DNA of 64,000 nt, from contig NZ_BMXJ01000001.1 in NCBI RefSeq assembly GCF_014651695.1, positions 784,944 to 848,943 on the forward strand. The letters run 5' to 3'. Below are positions 8,796 to 15,895 of this stretch, piece by piece; positions within the stretch are counted from its first letter, which is position 1, and every line of letters begins with the position of its first letter. Origin of the DNA: Nocardiopsis terrae (GTDB lineage: Bacteria; Actinomycetota; Actinomycetes; Streptosporangiales; Streptosporangiaceae). A program made the position numbers and the translations under genes. The notes under the pieces are model-generated. The model searched no databases. It worked only from the letters and a program-made list of their open reading frames with translations, and was not told where the DNA came from.

Positions 8796-8833
8796 ATGTC
8801 GGGTCATATCTCGTACGAGATATGACCCGACAT
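8796..8833. promoter_or_regulatory. Perfect 38-bp palindrome before the Fic toxin-antitoxin operon
   Basis: The arm 8796-8814 (ATGTCGGGTCATATCTCGT) is exactly complementary to 8815-8833, with no spacer. It begins eight bases after the gabD stop and overlaps the candidate -35 (8827-8832) of the antitoxin promoter. It is well placed as the operator for the Phd-like N-terminus of the antitoxin, and its RNA could also end gabD transcription. Confidence 0.7.
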
Positions 8834-8854
8834 CGGGCGCTCCACACGTACAAT
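8827..8854 (+). promoter_or_regulatory. Candidate promoter of the Fic antitoxin (leaderless)
   Basis: A -35-like CCGACA (8827-8832) is followed, 16 bases later, by TACAAT (8849-8854). The expected transcript start is at or next to the ATG at 8861, so the message would be leaderless or nearly so. Confidence 0.5.
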
Positions 8855-8860
8855 GGGGGG

Positions 8861-9307
8861 ATGAGCGCGAGAATTCTCAGCACCATCGGAGTGGACGAGG
8901 CCCGCACCAGACTCTCCGAGCTCCTCACCAGGTTGTCCTCCGAACCGGAGAGCGCCCCTGTGGCGGTGGGCGCCTACCGCAAACCCCAGGGGGTGCTCAT
9001 CTCGGTCCAGGAGTACGAAACCCTGCTCCGGGTCTACGAGGAGCACATTCAGCGCAGGGAGACGGAAGCCGCCCTCATGTCCGTCCGCGCCGAGGGCGGC
9101 GCCCCCTCCCCCGGGGCCGTCAACGACGTGGAGCGTGCCGCTGCGGGCGAGATCACCTATGACGAGGCACGAGACCGGATACTGGAACGCGCTCATCAAT
9201 GGACAACGACCCCTACTGCTATCCAGGGACAGGCGTCCTCAGGAACCGCTTCCATATCCTCGATCCAGACCTCCTCGGACGATACGAGGACGACCTCTCA
9301 CTACTGA
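8861..9307 (+). CDS. Antitoxin: Phd/YefM-like N-terminus with VbhA-like Fic-inhibitory motif
   Basis: Residues 1-55 (VDEARTRLSELLTRLSSE, then GVLISVQEYETLL) match the Phd/YefM DNA-binding fold. Residues 65-110 look like a VbhA-type antitoxin. Ser74 and Glu78-Gly79 in MSVRAEGG fit the (S/T)xxxE(G/N) inhibitory motif of class I Fic antitoxins, whose Glu blocks ATP binding in the toxin. AAGEITYDEARDRIL continues the usual helix. The frame runs to 148 residues, and its last ~35 low-complexity codons overlap the toxin start by 109 bases in another frame. The overlap implies coupled synthesis. The start is the first ATG after the palindrome; upstream codons of the frame lie inside it. Confidence 0.8.
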   Translation: MSARILSTIGVDEARTRLSELLTRLSSEPESAPVAVGAYRKPQGVLISVQEYETLLRVYEEHIQRRETEAALMSVRAEGGAPSPGAVNDVERAAAGEITYDEARDRILERAHQWTTTPTAIQGQASSGTASISSIQTSSDDTRTTSHY

Positions 9308-9780
9308 ACCTGCGTAGGTTGGCCGACCACCCCGTGCCCGGCGGCTACGACCTCGCGCACCTGTGCCGCTTCCATAAGGAGATCTTCACGGATCTGTACC
9401 CGTGGGCAGGACAGATCAGAACCGTGAACATCGCCAAGGGGACCTGGTTCTGCCCTGTCCAGAACATCCAGCGCTATGCGACCGACATCTTTGAGCGGCT
9501 GGCCGGACAGGACCATCTCCGCGGACTCGGACGTGAGAAATTCGTACCCGCCCTCACTGAGTTCTACGGTGACCTGAACGCACTGCACCTGTTCCGTGAG
9601 GGAAACGGGCGCGCACAGCGGGCATTCGTTGGTCAGCTCGCGCGGGAGGCTGGTTACAGAACCGCCTGGGAACGCCTGGACAGTGAGCGTAACGACCAGG
9701 CGTCCGCGGTGAGTCTGAGCCGAGGGGAGCACGGCCCTCTCCTCGCCCTGTTGGACGAACTCGTCGAAGGGCCTGCCTGA
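9199..9780 (+). CDS. Fic/Doc-family toxin (AMP transferase)
   Basis: This 193-residue protein has the Fic core. His130 begins HLFREGNGR, matching HxFx(D/E)GNGR, with catalytic His, anion-binding GNG and Arg138. YPWAGQIRTVNIAKG is the typical beta-hairpin flap. Fic enzymes transfer AMP from ATP to hydroxyls of target proteins, and VbhT-like members hit DNA gyrase and topoisomerase IV. The canonical Pro after His is Leu here. The first ORF has the matching inhibitory motif, so the pair is a class I Fic toxin-antitoxin module. It sits between gabD and the GntR regulator of the same catabolic regulon, which suggests insertion into that locus. Confidence 0.9.
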   Translation: MDNDPYCYPGTGVLRNRFHILDPDLLGRYEDDLSLLNLRRLADHPVPGGYDLAHLCRFHKEIFTDLYPWAGQIRTVNIAKGTWFCPVQNIQRYATDIFERLAGQDHLRGLGREKFVPALTEFYGDLNALHLFREGNGRAQRAFVGQLAREAGYRTAWERLDSERNDQASAVSLSRGEHGPLLALLDELVEGPA

Positions 9781-9803
9781 TCCGACGGCAGAGCCCTCCG
9801 CTG

Positions 9804-10523
9804 TCAGACTTCGGTCTCCGGAGCCGGGGCCCCGTCGTCGGCCGGAAGCTCGGCCTCGGCCGGGGCATCGGCGTTGATGCGGGCGACGGTGTCGAACATG
9901 TGCGACTCGATCAGCGTCAGGAGGCGGCCCTCGGCCCCGTCGACGATCGCGTCCAGGATGCGGCGGTGCTCCTCCAGCAGCTCCTCGGGTTCGGGGTAGA
10001 CGTCCTGCATCACCGTCAGGCACATGCGGGTCTCCACCAGCAGTGTCTGCGCCATCCGCTCCAGTCGCGAGTTGCCCGCGCAGCTGACCAGGGTCTGGTG
10101 GAACTCCTGGTCGGCGTCGCTCATCGCGGTCCGGTCCCCGCTGGCCGCGGCCTCGGCCAGCCGGTCCACCGCGGGGGTGAGGCGGGCCAGGGCCTCGCCC
10201 CGGTTGCCCCGCATGATCAGCTCGCAGGCGGTCCGTTCCACCGCGAGGCGGGCCACGTAGACGTCCCGGACGTCGTCGGGGGTGAGCTCGCGGACGAACA
10301 GGCCCCGGTGCCGTTCGCTGCGGAGCAGCCCCTCCTGGACCAGGCGCTGCATGGCCTCGCGGAGCGGCCCCCGGCTGACACCCAGCCGACCCGCCAGTTC
10401 GGCCTCGCCGAGCTGGTCCCCGGGCGCGAGGGAGCCGTACATGATCGCGGATCTCAGCTGGTCGGCGATCAGCTCGGCGGTGGACCGTCTGGGGACGGGT
10501 CTGAGCTGGCCTGGGGCTGACAT
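9804..10523 (-). CDS. GntR-family regulator with FCD domain
   Basis: This 239-residue protein has an N-terminal winged helix (LAGRLGVSRGPLREAMQRLVQEGLL, the classic GntR recognition helix). Its C-terminal all-helical FCD domain has the metal-ligand pattern: Asp-x3-His in DADQEFHQTL, and later His residues in EEHRRIL and ESHMFD. FCD regulators bind carboxylate effectors. It lies head-to-tail with the two racemase-fold genes and between the three GATTGTYGACAATC operators, so it is the obvious candidate regulator of gabT, gabD, DUF3830, dehydrogenase and amidase. No operator copy is seen before its own gene. The C-terminal tail is Ala/Glu-rich and variable. Confidence 0.85.
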   Translation of the reverse strand: MSAPGQLRPVPRRSTAELIADQLRSAIMYGSLAPGDQLGEAELAGRLGVSRGPLREAMQRLVQEGLLRSERHRGLFVRELTPDDVRDVYVARLAVERTACELIMRGNRGEALARLTPAVDRLAEAAASGDRTAMSDADQEFHQTLVSCAGNSRLERMAQTLLVETRMCLTVMQDVYPEPEELLEEHRRILDAIVDGAEGRLLTLIESHMFDTVARINADAPAEAELPADDGAPAPETEV

Positions 10524-10601
10524 GGGGTTCCCTTCGGATGGGGACGTACACGGACGGATCGGCAGGCCCCGAGGTTAGGGCATGCACGGCGGGTACACGC
10601 T

Positions 10602-11351
10602 CTACCCCCCGTCGAAGGCGCTCCTGACCACGGAGGCGCCGGAGCGGAACAGGGTGCCGGGGCCGGGTCTGGCCGCGCCCCGGCCCGCGAGCCGGAGGCC
10701 CTCCCAGACGCTCACCTGGTTGGCGGTGAGGACGGTCTTGCCCAGGAGGGCCTCCATCGGTTCGATCAGGTCGGCACTGTGCAGGGCGGTGTCCGGGACG
10801 AGGACGGCCTCGGCCCGGGGGTGGTCGTTGGAGATGGCGAAGTCGAGCGCGTCGTCGGGGTCGAGGCGGCCCACCTCGGCGGCGGTGGCGATGCCGTGGC
10901 TGGCCGTGGACAGCACGGTGACGCCCGCCGCGGCGAGGAACTCCGCGAAGTGCCGGGCGACGTCGTCCGGGTAGGTGGCGGCGACCGCGACCCGGGACAG
11001 GCGCAGTTGTCGCAGCGCGTGCACGAAGGCGAAGGACGTGCTGGAGGCCGCGACGCCCGCGGCCTCGCGCACCCCCCGGACCTGCTCCCGGGCGCCCTCC
11101 CAGCCGTACACGAAGCTTCCGCTCGTGCAGGCCCAGACCGCGGAGTCGACCTCCAGCGCGGCGAGCTCCCGGGCGCCCTCGGCGAGCACGCCCTCGCTGC
11201 CGACGTCCAGCAGGGCGTCCACCCGGTGGGCGTCCTCGCGCATCAGCGTGTGCACCACGGGGAGTTCGACGTCCCCGCCGAGTACCGACGCGAAGGTCTT
11301 GTAGTCGTCTTCGGCACTGTGGCCTGGGTACAGGATTCCGACACGGGTCAT
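10602..11351 (-). CDS. Asp/Glu racemase-fold enzyme (maleate isomerase/AMDase-like), one-Cys form
   Basis: This 249-residue protein belongs to the aspartate/glutamate racemase superfamily, close to maleate cis-trans isomerase, EutA and arylmalonate decarboxylase. The first active-site cysteine is present at Cys75 (WACTSGSFVYG). The second cysteine position reads LVPDTALHS near residue 190, so the two-cysteine pair used by racemases and maleate isomerase is incomplete. TANQVSVWEGLRLAG is the conserved C-terminal helix. The ATG at 11351 is chosen because AGGAG lies just upstream. It follows its paralogue (11390-12235) by 38 bases in one transcript and is next to the GntR gene. The reaction is not known. 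Confidence 0.75.
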   Translation of the reverse strand: MTRVGILYPGHSAEDDYKTFASVLGGDVELPVVHTLMREDAHRVDALLDVGSEGVLAEGARELAALEVDSAVWACTSGSFVYGWEGAREQVRGVREAAGVAASSTSFAFVHALRQLRLSRVAVAATYPDDVARHFAEFLAAAGVTVLSTASHGIATAAEVGRLDPDDALDFAISNDHPRAEAVLVPDTALHSADLIEPMEALLGKTVLTANQVSVWEGLRLAGRGAARPGPGTLFRSGASVVRSAFDGG

Positions 11352-11389
11352 GGTTCTCCTCCGGGCGCGGGCGCCCTCCCTGGCGGCGG

Positions 11390-12235
11390 TCAGGCGGCGC
11401 TGGGCGCCGCCACGTCGAGCAGTCGCTGTCCGTGGGCCACGGCCCGACGGTCGGCGGCCCGCAGCAGGTCCCACATGGTGACCTGGTTGGCCGCTATCAC
11501 CGGTTTACCCAGTTCCCGTTCCAGGGGCGCGATGATGTCGTAGGTGAGGACGTTGGTGCAGCTGATGTACACGGCCTGCGCGTCCGGGCGGTCCACCTCG
11601 TGCACCGCCCGGGCGACCTCGGCGTAGGTGACCCGCCAGATGTGGCTGAGCAGGCCGAGTCCGACGCTGGAGGTGACGCCCACGCCGTGTTCGGCGAGGT
11701 AGCCGAGGAGTCGTTCGGTCACGCTGTCCACGTAGGGGGTGACCACGGCGATCCGGTCCGCCTCCAGGGTTCTCAGGGCCCGGATGAGCGCCCCCGAGGT
11801 GGTGACCGCGGCCGGGGCGCCCGCGGCCAGCATGGTCCGGTGGAGTTCCCGTTCGCCCGCCGCGCCGTGCACGAAGCTGCCCGAGGCGCAGGCGTAGCCG
11901 ACGGCCAGGGGTTCGGGGGCCAGGAGCGCCCTGACCGCCCTGGTCACGCCCTTGCCCCTGCTGAGGGCGGCGGCCTGGTCGACCGTCACCGGGACGTGCA
12001 CGTACGGCAGGCGGGTGAGGTGCAGCGAGACGTCGTCGGGTGCCCACCGCCACAGTTCGCGGTCGAGCGCGAAGTCGTAGGGCGCGATCACGCCGATCCC
12101 CGCCTGCCACGGGGTCAGCATCGCCCCGGACAGTTCGACGGCCCCGCGCGGGACGGTCTGCTCGGGTACGGGTGCGGTCGCCTGCAGGGGCGCGTGTTCG
12201 GCGCCGTGCTCCGGTCGGTTTCCCTCGGTCCGCAT
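11390..12235 (-). CDS. Asp/Glu racemase-fold enzyme (maleate isomerase-like), two-Cys form
   Basis: This 281-residue paralogue of the downstream gene keeps both catalytic cysteines: Cys116 in YACASGSFVHG and Cys226 in YISCTNVLTYD. The spacing of 110 residues is normal for maleate isomerases and related racemases, which work by a two-cysteine mechanism. VIAANQVTMWDLLRAA is the C-terminal signature. The N-terminal 38 residues are extra, and a start nearer residue 39 is possible. It probably acts on a C4 or aryl dicarboxylate, or a carbamoyl/amide derivative, in the catabolic regulon. It follows the DUF3830 gene by 67 bases on the same strand, so DUF3830, this gene and the one-Cys paralogue likely form one operon. 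Confidence 0.78.
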   Translation of the reverse strand: MRTEGNRPEHGAEHAPLQATAPVPEQTVPRGAVELSGAMLTPWQAGIGVIAPYDFALDRELWRWAPDDVSLHLTRLPYVHVPVTVDQAAALSRGKGVTRAVRALLAPEPLAVGYACASGSFVHGAAGERELHRTMLAAGAPAAVTTSGALIRALRTLEADRIAVVTPYVDSVTERLLGYLAEHGVGVTSSVGLGLLSHIWRVTYAEVARAVHEVDRPDAQAVYISCTNVLTYDIIAPLERELGKPVIAANQVTMWDLLRAADRRAVAHGQRLLDVAAPSAA

Positions 12236-12302
12236 CGGTCACTCACCTCCCAGGGGGTGCTCTCTCGGGGTGTCGGGTGGGGCTGTCGTCCGGTGGGGCC
12301 GG

Positions 12303-12797
12303 TCAGCGGTCGAGCCGTTCGTACAGGAGCCGTTCGCCGACGCTGCCGGAGCGCCAGACGTCGTTGCACGCCTCGGCCATGGCGGGGAGGTTCTCGACGA
12401 CGGTGCCGAACACGTTGCCGGGCACCCAGCCCACGTCCCCGTTGAGCAGGAGGTTGTTGCGGCCGTAGAAGAGGGCGAGGTCGATGACCCCGGGCAGGTG
12501 GTCGATGCCCTTGTCCTCCTTGAAGCTGCGGTCGAGCATGCCTCCGTCGAAGGAGAAGTAGACGAGGTCGCCGGGGATCGGGGTGACGGTGGGGTTCTCC
12601 TGGCCCGGTTCGGGGTCGGCGAACCTCGGCACCATCGTGTAGACCTCGTTGCGCGCGTACTTGGCGTGCTGGACGGCGCCGCCCTGCGGGAGGGCGTTCC
12701 ACACCGCGTCGCAGGTGCGGGGCGCGTCCTTGTCGAGCAGCTCGGCCACGCAGGAGACCCCGCGTTCGGCGAGTGTGACGGTCATGTACCTGGGCAC
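12303..12797 (-). CDS. DUF3830 family protein (cyclophilin-like fold)
   Basis: The 164-residue protein matches DUF3830: a beta-rich fold with CDAVWNALPQGGAVQHAKYA, TPIPGDLVYFSFDGGM and ALFYGRNNLLLNGDVGWVPG. Such proteins are annotated as cyclophilin-like and occur next to amidases, Asp/Glu racemases and hydroxyacid dehydrogenases in catabolic clusters; the chemistry is not established. The fourth residue after the start is another Met, so the start could be 12 bases later. It is the first gene of the leftward operon. The operator at 12859 lies 62 bases before its start, and the divergent dehydrogenase has its own copy at 12980. Confidence 0.8.
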   Translation of the reverse strand: MPRYMTVTLAERGVSCVAELLDKDAPRTCDAVWNALPQGGAVQHAKYARNEVYTMVPRFADPEPGQENPTVTPIPGDLVYFSFDGGMLDRSFKEDKGIDHLPGVIDLALFYGRNNLLLNGDVGWVPGNVFGTVVENLPAMAEACNDVWRSGSVGERLLYERLDR

Positions 12798-12858
12798 GTG
12801 GAGTCCCTTCGACGGGTGGGCGGGGATCCTGGTCGGCCGACTGGGTCACGAGAGCGTT

Positions 12859-12872
12859 GATTGTCGACAATC
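12859..12872. promoter_or_regulatory. GntR-type operator before DUF3830
   Basis: GATTGTCGACAATC is a perfect 14-bp palindrome, the second of three copies. It lies upstream of the leftward DUF3830-racemase-racemase operon. Confidence 0.75.
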
Positions 12873-12979
12873 TTATGATCAACATGCCGAAGGCGGCAAT
12901 AGACCCCCGGGTGCACGGGTATCCCTCCGGCGTCGGGCGGGCATGTCGCGCCCTTTGATGCGGAAACAGCCCTTTTGTG

Positions 12980-13013
12980 GATTGTTGACAATCCTATGAC
13001 GGCTCCCTAGCGT
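12980..13013 (+). promoter_or_regulatory. Operator and promoter of the hydroxyacid dehydrogenase-amidase operon
   Basis: GATTGTTGACAATC (12980-12993) contains TTGACA (12985-12990). Seventeen bases further is TAGCGT (13008-13013), a fair -10. Operator and -35 coincide, the arrangement expected for repression. It is the third copy of the motif. Confidence 0.7.
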
Positions 13014-13085
13014 TTCCCGTGCAGGGCGGACCCTCACCTCCCGACGGCAAGGCAGTCAACCGTCGCAACCGGAAAGCGCGCGCCC

Positions 13086-14117
13086 GTGAACAGTTCCAGC
13101 ACCACCCCTTCCGCCCCCGAACGCCCGCGCCTCCTCGTCCTCCGGGGGGACGACCTTCCGCCGGGGCACGAACGCATCGACGACCACCCCGGCCTCGGCG
13201 AGGTCGTCTACACCACCGCGGACGAACTGTCCGCCAGGCTCCCCGGCGCCGACGCCCTGCTCGTGTGGGACCTGTTCACCGAGGCGCTGTCCTCCGCCTG
13301 GCCCAAGGCCGACTCCCTGGGGTGGGTGCACGCCGCCACCACCGGCGTGGACAACCTGATGTTCCCCGGTCTGGTGGAGAGCGGCGTCGTCGTCACCAAC
13401 TCGCGCGGGGTGTTCGACGAGCACATCGCCGAGTACGTCCTCGGGCAGGTCGTCTCCTTCGCCAAGGACTTCCACCGCAGCTGGGACTACCAGCGGGAAC
13501 GCCAGTGGAAGCACCGTGAGACCGAGCGGGTGGCGGGCGCCCGCGCCCTGGTGGTCGGCACCGGGCCCATCGGCCGCGCCATCGCCCGCAAACTCCGTGC
13601 CGTCGGCATGGACGTCCGCGGCTCGGGCAGCCACGCCCGGGACGGCGACCCCGACTTCGGCCACGTCGCCGAGTCCAGCCTGGCCGAGCGGGCCGACAAC
13701 GGCGGGCGCACCCTGCGCGGCGAGCTCCCCGAGGCCGACTACGTGGTGATCGCCGCTCCGCTGACCCAGGCCACCCAGGGCCTGGTCGACCAGAGCTTCC
13801 TCGACCTGATGAAGCCGACCGCGCGGCTGGTCAACGTGGCCCGCGGCCCCATCGTCGTCCAGTCCGACCTGGTCAACGCCCTGGACCGGGGCTCGATCGC
13901 CGGAGCGGCACTGGACGTCTTCGAACGGGAACCGCTCAAGGCCATCAGCCCGCTGTGGGGCCTGCCCGGATCCGTCGTCTCGCCGCACATGTCCGGTGAC
14001 GTGGTCGGTTGGCGCGACGACCTGGTGGAGCTGTTCCTGGACAACCTCGCCCGCTACCTGGACGGGCGGGAACTGTGCAACGTCGTGGACAAGAGCCGGG
14101 GCTACGTACCCGGCTGA
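13086..14117 (+). CDS. D-2-hydroxyacid dehydrogenase
   Basis: The NAD(P)-dependent enzyme interconverts 2-hydroxy and 2-keto acids. The 343-residue protein has the family order. The catalytic domain has GWVHAATTGVDNL. The Rossmann fold has ALVVGTGPIGRAIARKLRAV (GxGxxG). VIAAPLTQATQGLVDQ precedes the catalytic Arg in RLVNVARGPIV, and the Glu lies in LDVFEREPL. The general-base His is in SPHMSGDV. The GTG start has only a weak Shine-Dalgarno. It is followed 26 bases later by the amidase, in one rightward operon behind the operator at 12980. The substrate is probably the hydroxy or keto acid of the same pathway as the racemase-fold enzymes. Confidence 0.85.
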   Translation: MNSSSTTPSAPERPRLLVLRGDDLPPGHERIDDHPGLGEVVYTTADELSARLPGADALLVWDLFTEALSSAWPKADSLGWVHAATTGVDNLMFPGLVESGVVVTNSRGVFDEHIAEYVLGQVVSFAKDFHRSWDYQRERQWKHRETERVAGARALVVGTGPIGRAIARKLRAVGMDVRGSGSHARDGDPDFGHVAESSLAERADNGGRTLRGELPEADYVVIAAPLTQATQGLVDQSFLDLMKPTARLVNVARGPIVVQSDLVNALDRGSIAGAALDVFEREPLKAISPLWGLPGSVVSPHMSGDVVGWRDDLVELFLDNLARYLDGRELCNVVDKSRGYVPG

Positions 14118-14143
14118 CCCCTCGCGTGACTTGGGAGGCTGAA

Positions 14144-15673
14144 GTGACGATCCGTTCCGACCGGGCCGAGACCGACAACGCTGGTGCGGCCGTCGGTGCG
14201 GCCGAAGGATTCGCCGGGGCCGAGGCGGGGGCCGCACGCGGCGTCCCGTCGGCGCGCTCCGGAGATCCTGTGACACCGGCCGACCTGTCCGCCGAACAAC
14301 TCCTGCACGCCTACTCCACCGGGGAGCTCTCCCCGGTGGAGGCGGTGGAGGCGGTGCTCGAACGCATCGAGCAGGACAACCCCGCTTTGAACGCCTTCTG
14401 CCTGGTGCGCCCGGAGGAGGCCCGGGAGGCGGCCCGCGCCTCCGCCGAGCGGTGGCGGCGCGGCGAGCCCTCCGGGAGGCTCGACGGGGTGCCCGCCTCC
14501 GTCAAGGACATCCACCTGACGAAGGGCTGGCCCACCCTCAAGGGCTCGGTGACCTCCTCGCAGGAGGGCCCCTGGCAGGAGGACTCGCCGGTGGTCGCCC
14601 GGATGCGCGAGCAGGGGGCGGTCTTCGTCGGCAAGACCACCACCCCGGAGCTCGCCTGGAAGGGCGTCACCGACAACCCGCTCACCGGGATCACCCGCAA
14701 CCCGTGGGACCTGTCCACCACCCCCGGCGGCTCCAGCGGGGGCGCGACGGCCGCGGTGGCGGCCGGGATGGGCCCGCTGGCCACCGGGACCGACGGGGGC
14801 GGTTCCATCCGGATACCGGCCAGCTTCAGCGGGGTCTGCGGGATCAAACCCACCTGGGGCCTGGTCCCGCACTACCCGGCGAGCCCGTTCGGGTCGCTGG
14901 CGCACACCGGGCCGATCACGCGGACCGTGGGCGACATGGCGCTGATGCTGGACGTGATCTCGGGCTTCGACTCCCGGGACTGGATGGCGATGCCGACACC
15001 GGGGCCCGGTCTGGCCGAGGCCGGACGCGGTAACGACCCCGAGGAGCTGGTCCGGGGGCTGCGTATCGCCTACAGCCCCACCCTTGGCGGCCTGGACGTG
15101 GACCCGGAGGTGGCCCGTGCGGTCGCCGAGGCGGTACGGGTGTTCGAGTCGCTGGGCGCCGACGTGGAGGAGGCGGACCCGGGCCTGCCGGAGTCCGTGG
15201 ACCAGTTCCACGTGCTCTGGTACTCGGGTGCGGCCAAGGCCACGGAGAAGCTCACCGAGCGGGAGCGCGAACTCCAGGACCCCGGTCTGCGGGAGATCAT
15301 CGAGGAGGGCCTCACCTACTCGGCGCAGGACTACCTGACCGCGATGGCGATGCGCATGGCCATGGGCGCCCGGATGGGCCGATTCCACGAGACCTACGAC
15401 CTGCTGCTGACGCCGACCATGCCGATCGTGGCCTTCGAGGCCGGGCTGGAGTCGCCGCCGGAGCTCTCCGGGCGGCGGTGGACGTCCTGGGCCGGGTTCA
15501 GCTACCCGTTCAACATGACCCAGCAGCCCGCCGCGAGCGTGCCCTGCGGGTTCAGCGGTTCGGGGCTGCCCATCGGCCTCCAGGTGGTGGGCCCCCGCCA
15601 CTCCGACGCACGCGTGCTGCGGGCCTGCCGCGCCTACGAACTCGCCCGCCCCTGGGCCGCGCGGCGGCCGTGA
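14144..15673 (+). CDS. Amidase (amidase-signature family)
   Basis: It hydrolyses a carboxamide to acid and ammonia. The 509-residue protein has the Ser-cisSer-Lys triad. The Lys is in VPASVKDIHLTKG, the glycine/serine stretch is TTPGGSSGGATAAV, and the nucleophile Ser is in GTDGGGSIRIPASFSG. The C-terminal PFNMTQQPAASVPCG, which shapes the pocket, is also present. The GTG at 14144 is preferred because GGGAGG lies six bases upstream; residues before VTPADLSAEQLLHAYS are Ala/Gly-rich and may be non-essential. It follows the dehydrogenase with 26 bases between them. Within the regulon it could release the acid from an amide or imide that feeds the GABA branch (inference). Confidence 0.87.
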   Translation: MTIRSDRAETDNAGAAVGAAEGFAGAEAGAARGVPSARSGDPVTPADLSAEQLLHAYSTGELSPVEAVEAVLERIEQDNPALNAFCLVRPEEAREAARASAERWRRGEPSGRLDGVPASVKDIHLTKGWPTLKGSVTSSQEGPWQEDSPVVARMREQGAVFVGKTTTPELAWKGVTDNPLTGITRNPWDLSTTPGGSSGGATAAVAAGMGPLATGTDGGGSIRIPASFSGVCGIKPTWGLVPHYPASPFGSLAHTGPITRTVGDMALMLDVISGFDSRDWMAMPTPGPGLAEAGRGNDPEELVRGLRIAYSPTLGGLDVDPEVARAVAEAVRVFESLGADVEEADPGLPESVDQFHVLWYSGAAKATEKLTERERELQDPGLREIIEEGLTYSAQDYLTAMAMRMAMGARMGRFHETYDLLLTPTMPIVAFEAGLESPPELSGRRWTSWAGFSYPFNMTQQPAASVPCGFSGSGLPIGLQVVGPRHSDARVLRACRAYELARPWAARRP

Positions 15674-15750
15674 CCCGCGGTGGACGGTGACGAGATGGTG
15701 ACGATAGGGCGACGGTAGTCACACACGCACCGGCCGTGATCAGGCACGTT

Positions 15751-15800
15751 ACTCCCCGGGCAGGATTTTTGTCCGATTCCAGGACCTTTGCCCGGGGAGT
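15751..15800. promoter_or_regulatory. Long inverted repeat containing two DosR-like boxes
   Basis: ACTCCCCGGGCA (15751-15762) and TGCCCGGGGAGT (15789-15800) are perfect 12-bp arms. Between and over them lie AGGATTTTTGTCCG (15762-15775) and AGGACCTTTGCCCGG (15781-15795). Both resemble the DevR/DosR box family GGGACNTTNGNCCC. They stand 96-134 bases before the DevR-like gene, which suggests autoregulation. The hairpin may also end amidase transcription. Confidence 0.55.
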
Positions 15801-15895
15801 TCGGTGCCCTAAGGCCCCCGCTGGACCCCCCGCAGGCGTTAACGTCTTCCTCGAAGGGGTGTCACGTGCGCGCGAACGCGGGATGAGGGAGAGAG

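Noticed and set aside
14009-14143. Upstream extension of the amidase frame
   Set aside because: It overlaps the dehydrogenase gene; the GTG at 14144 has a good ribosome-binding site.
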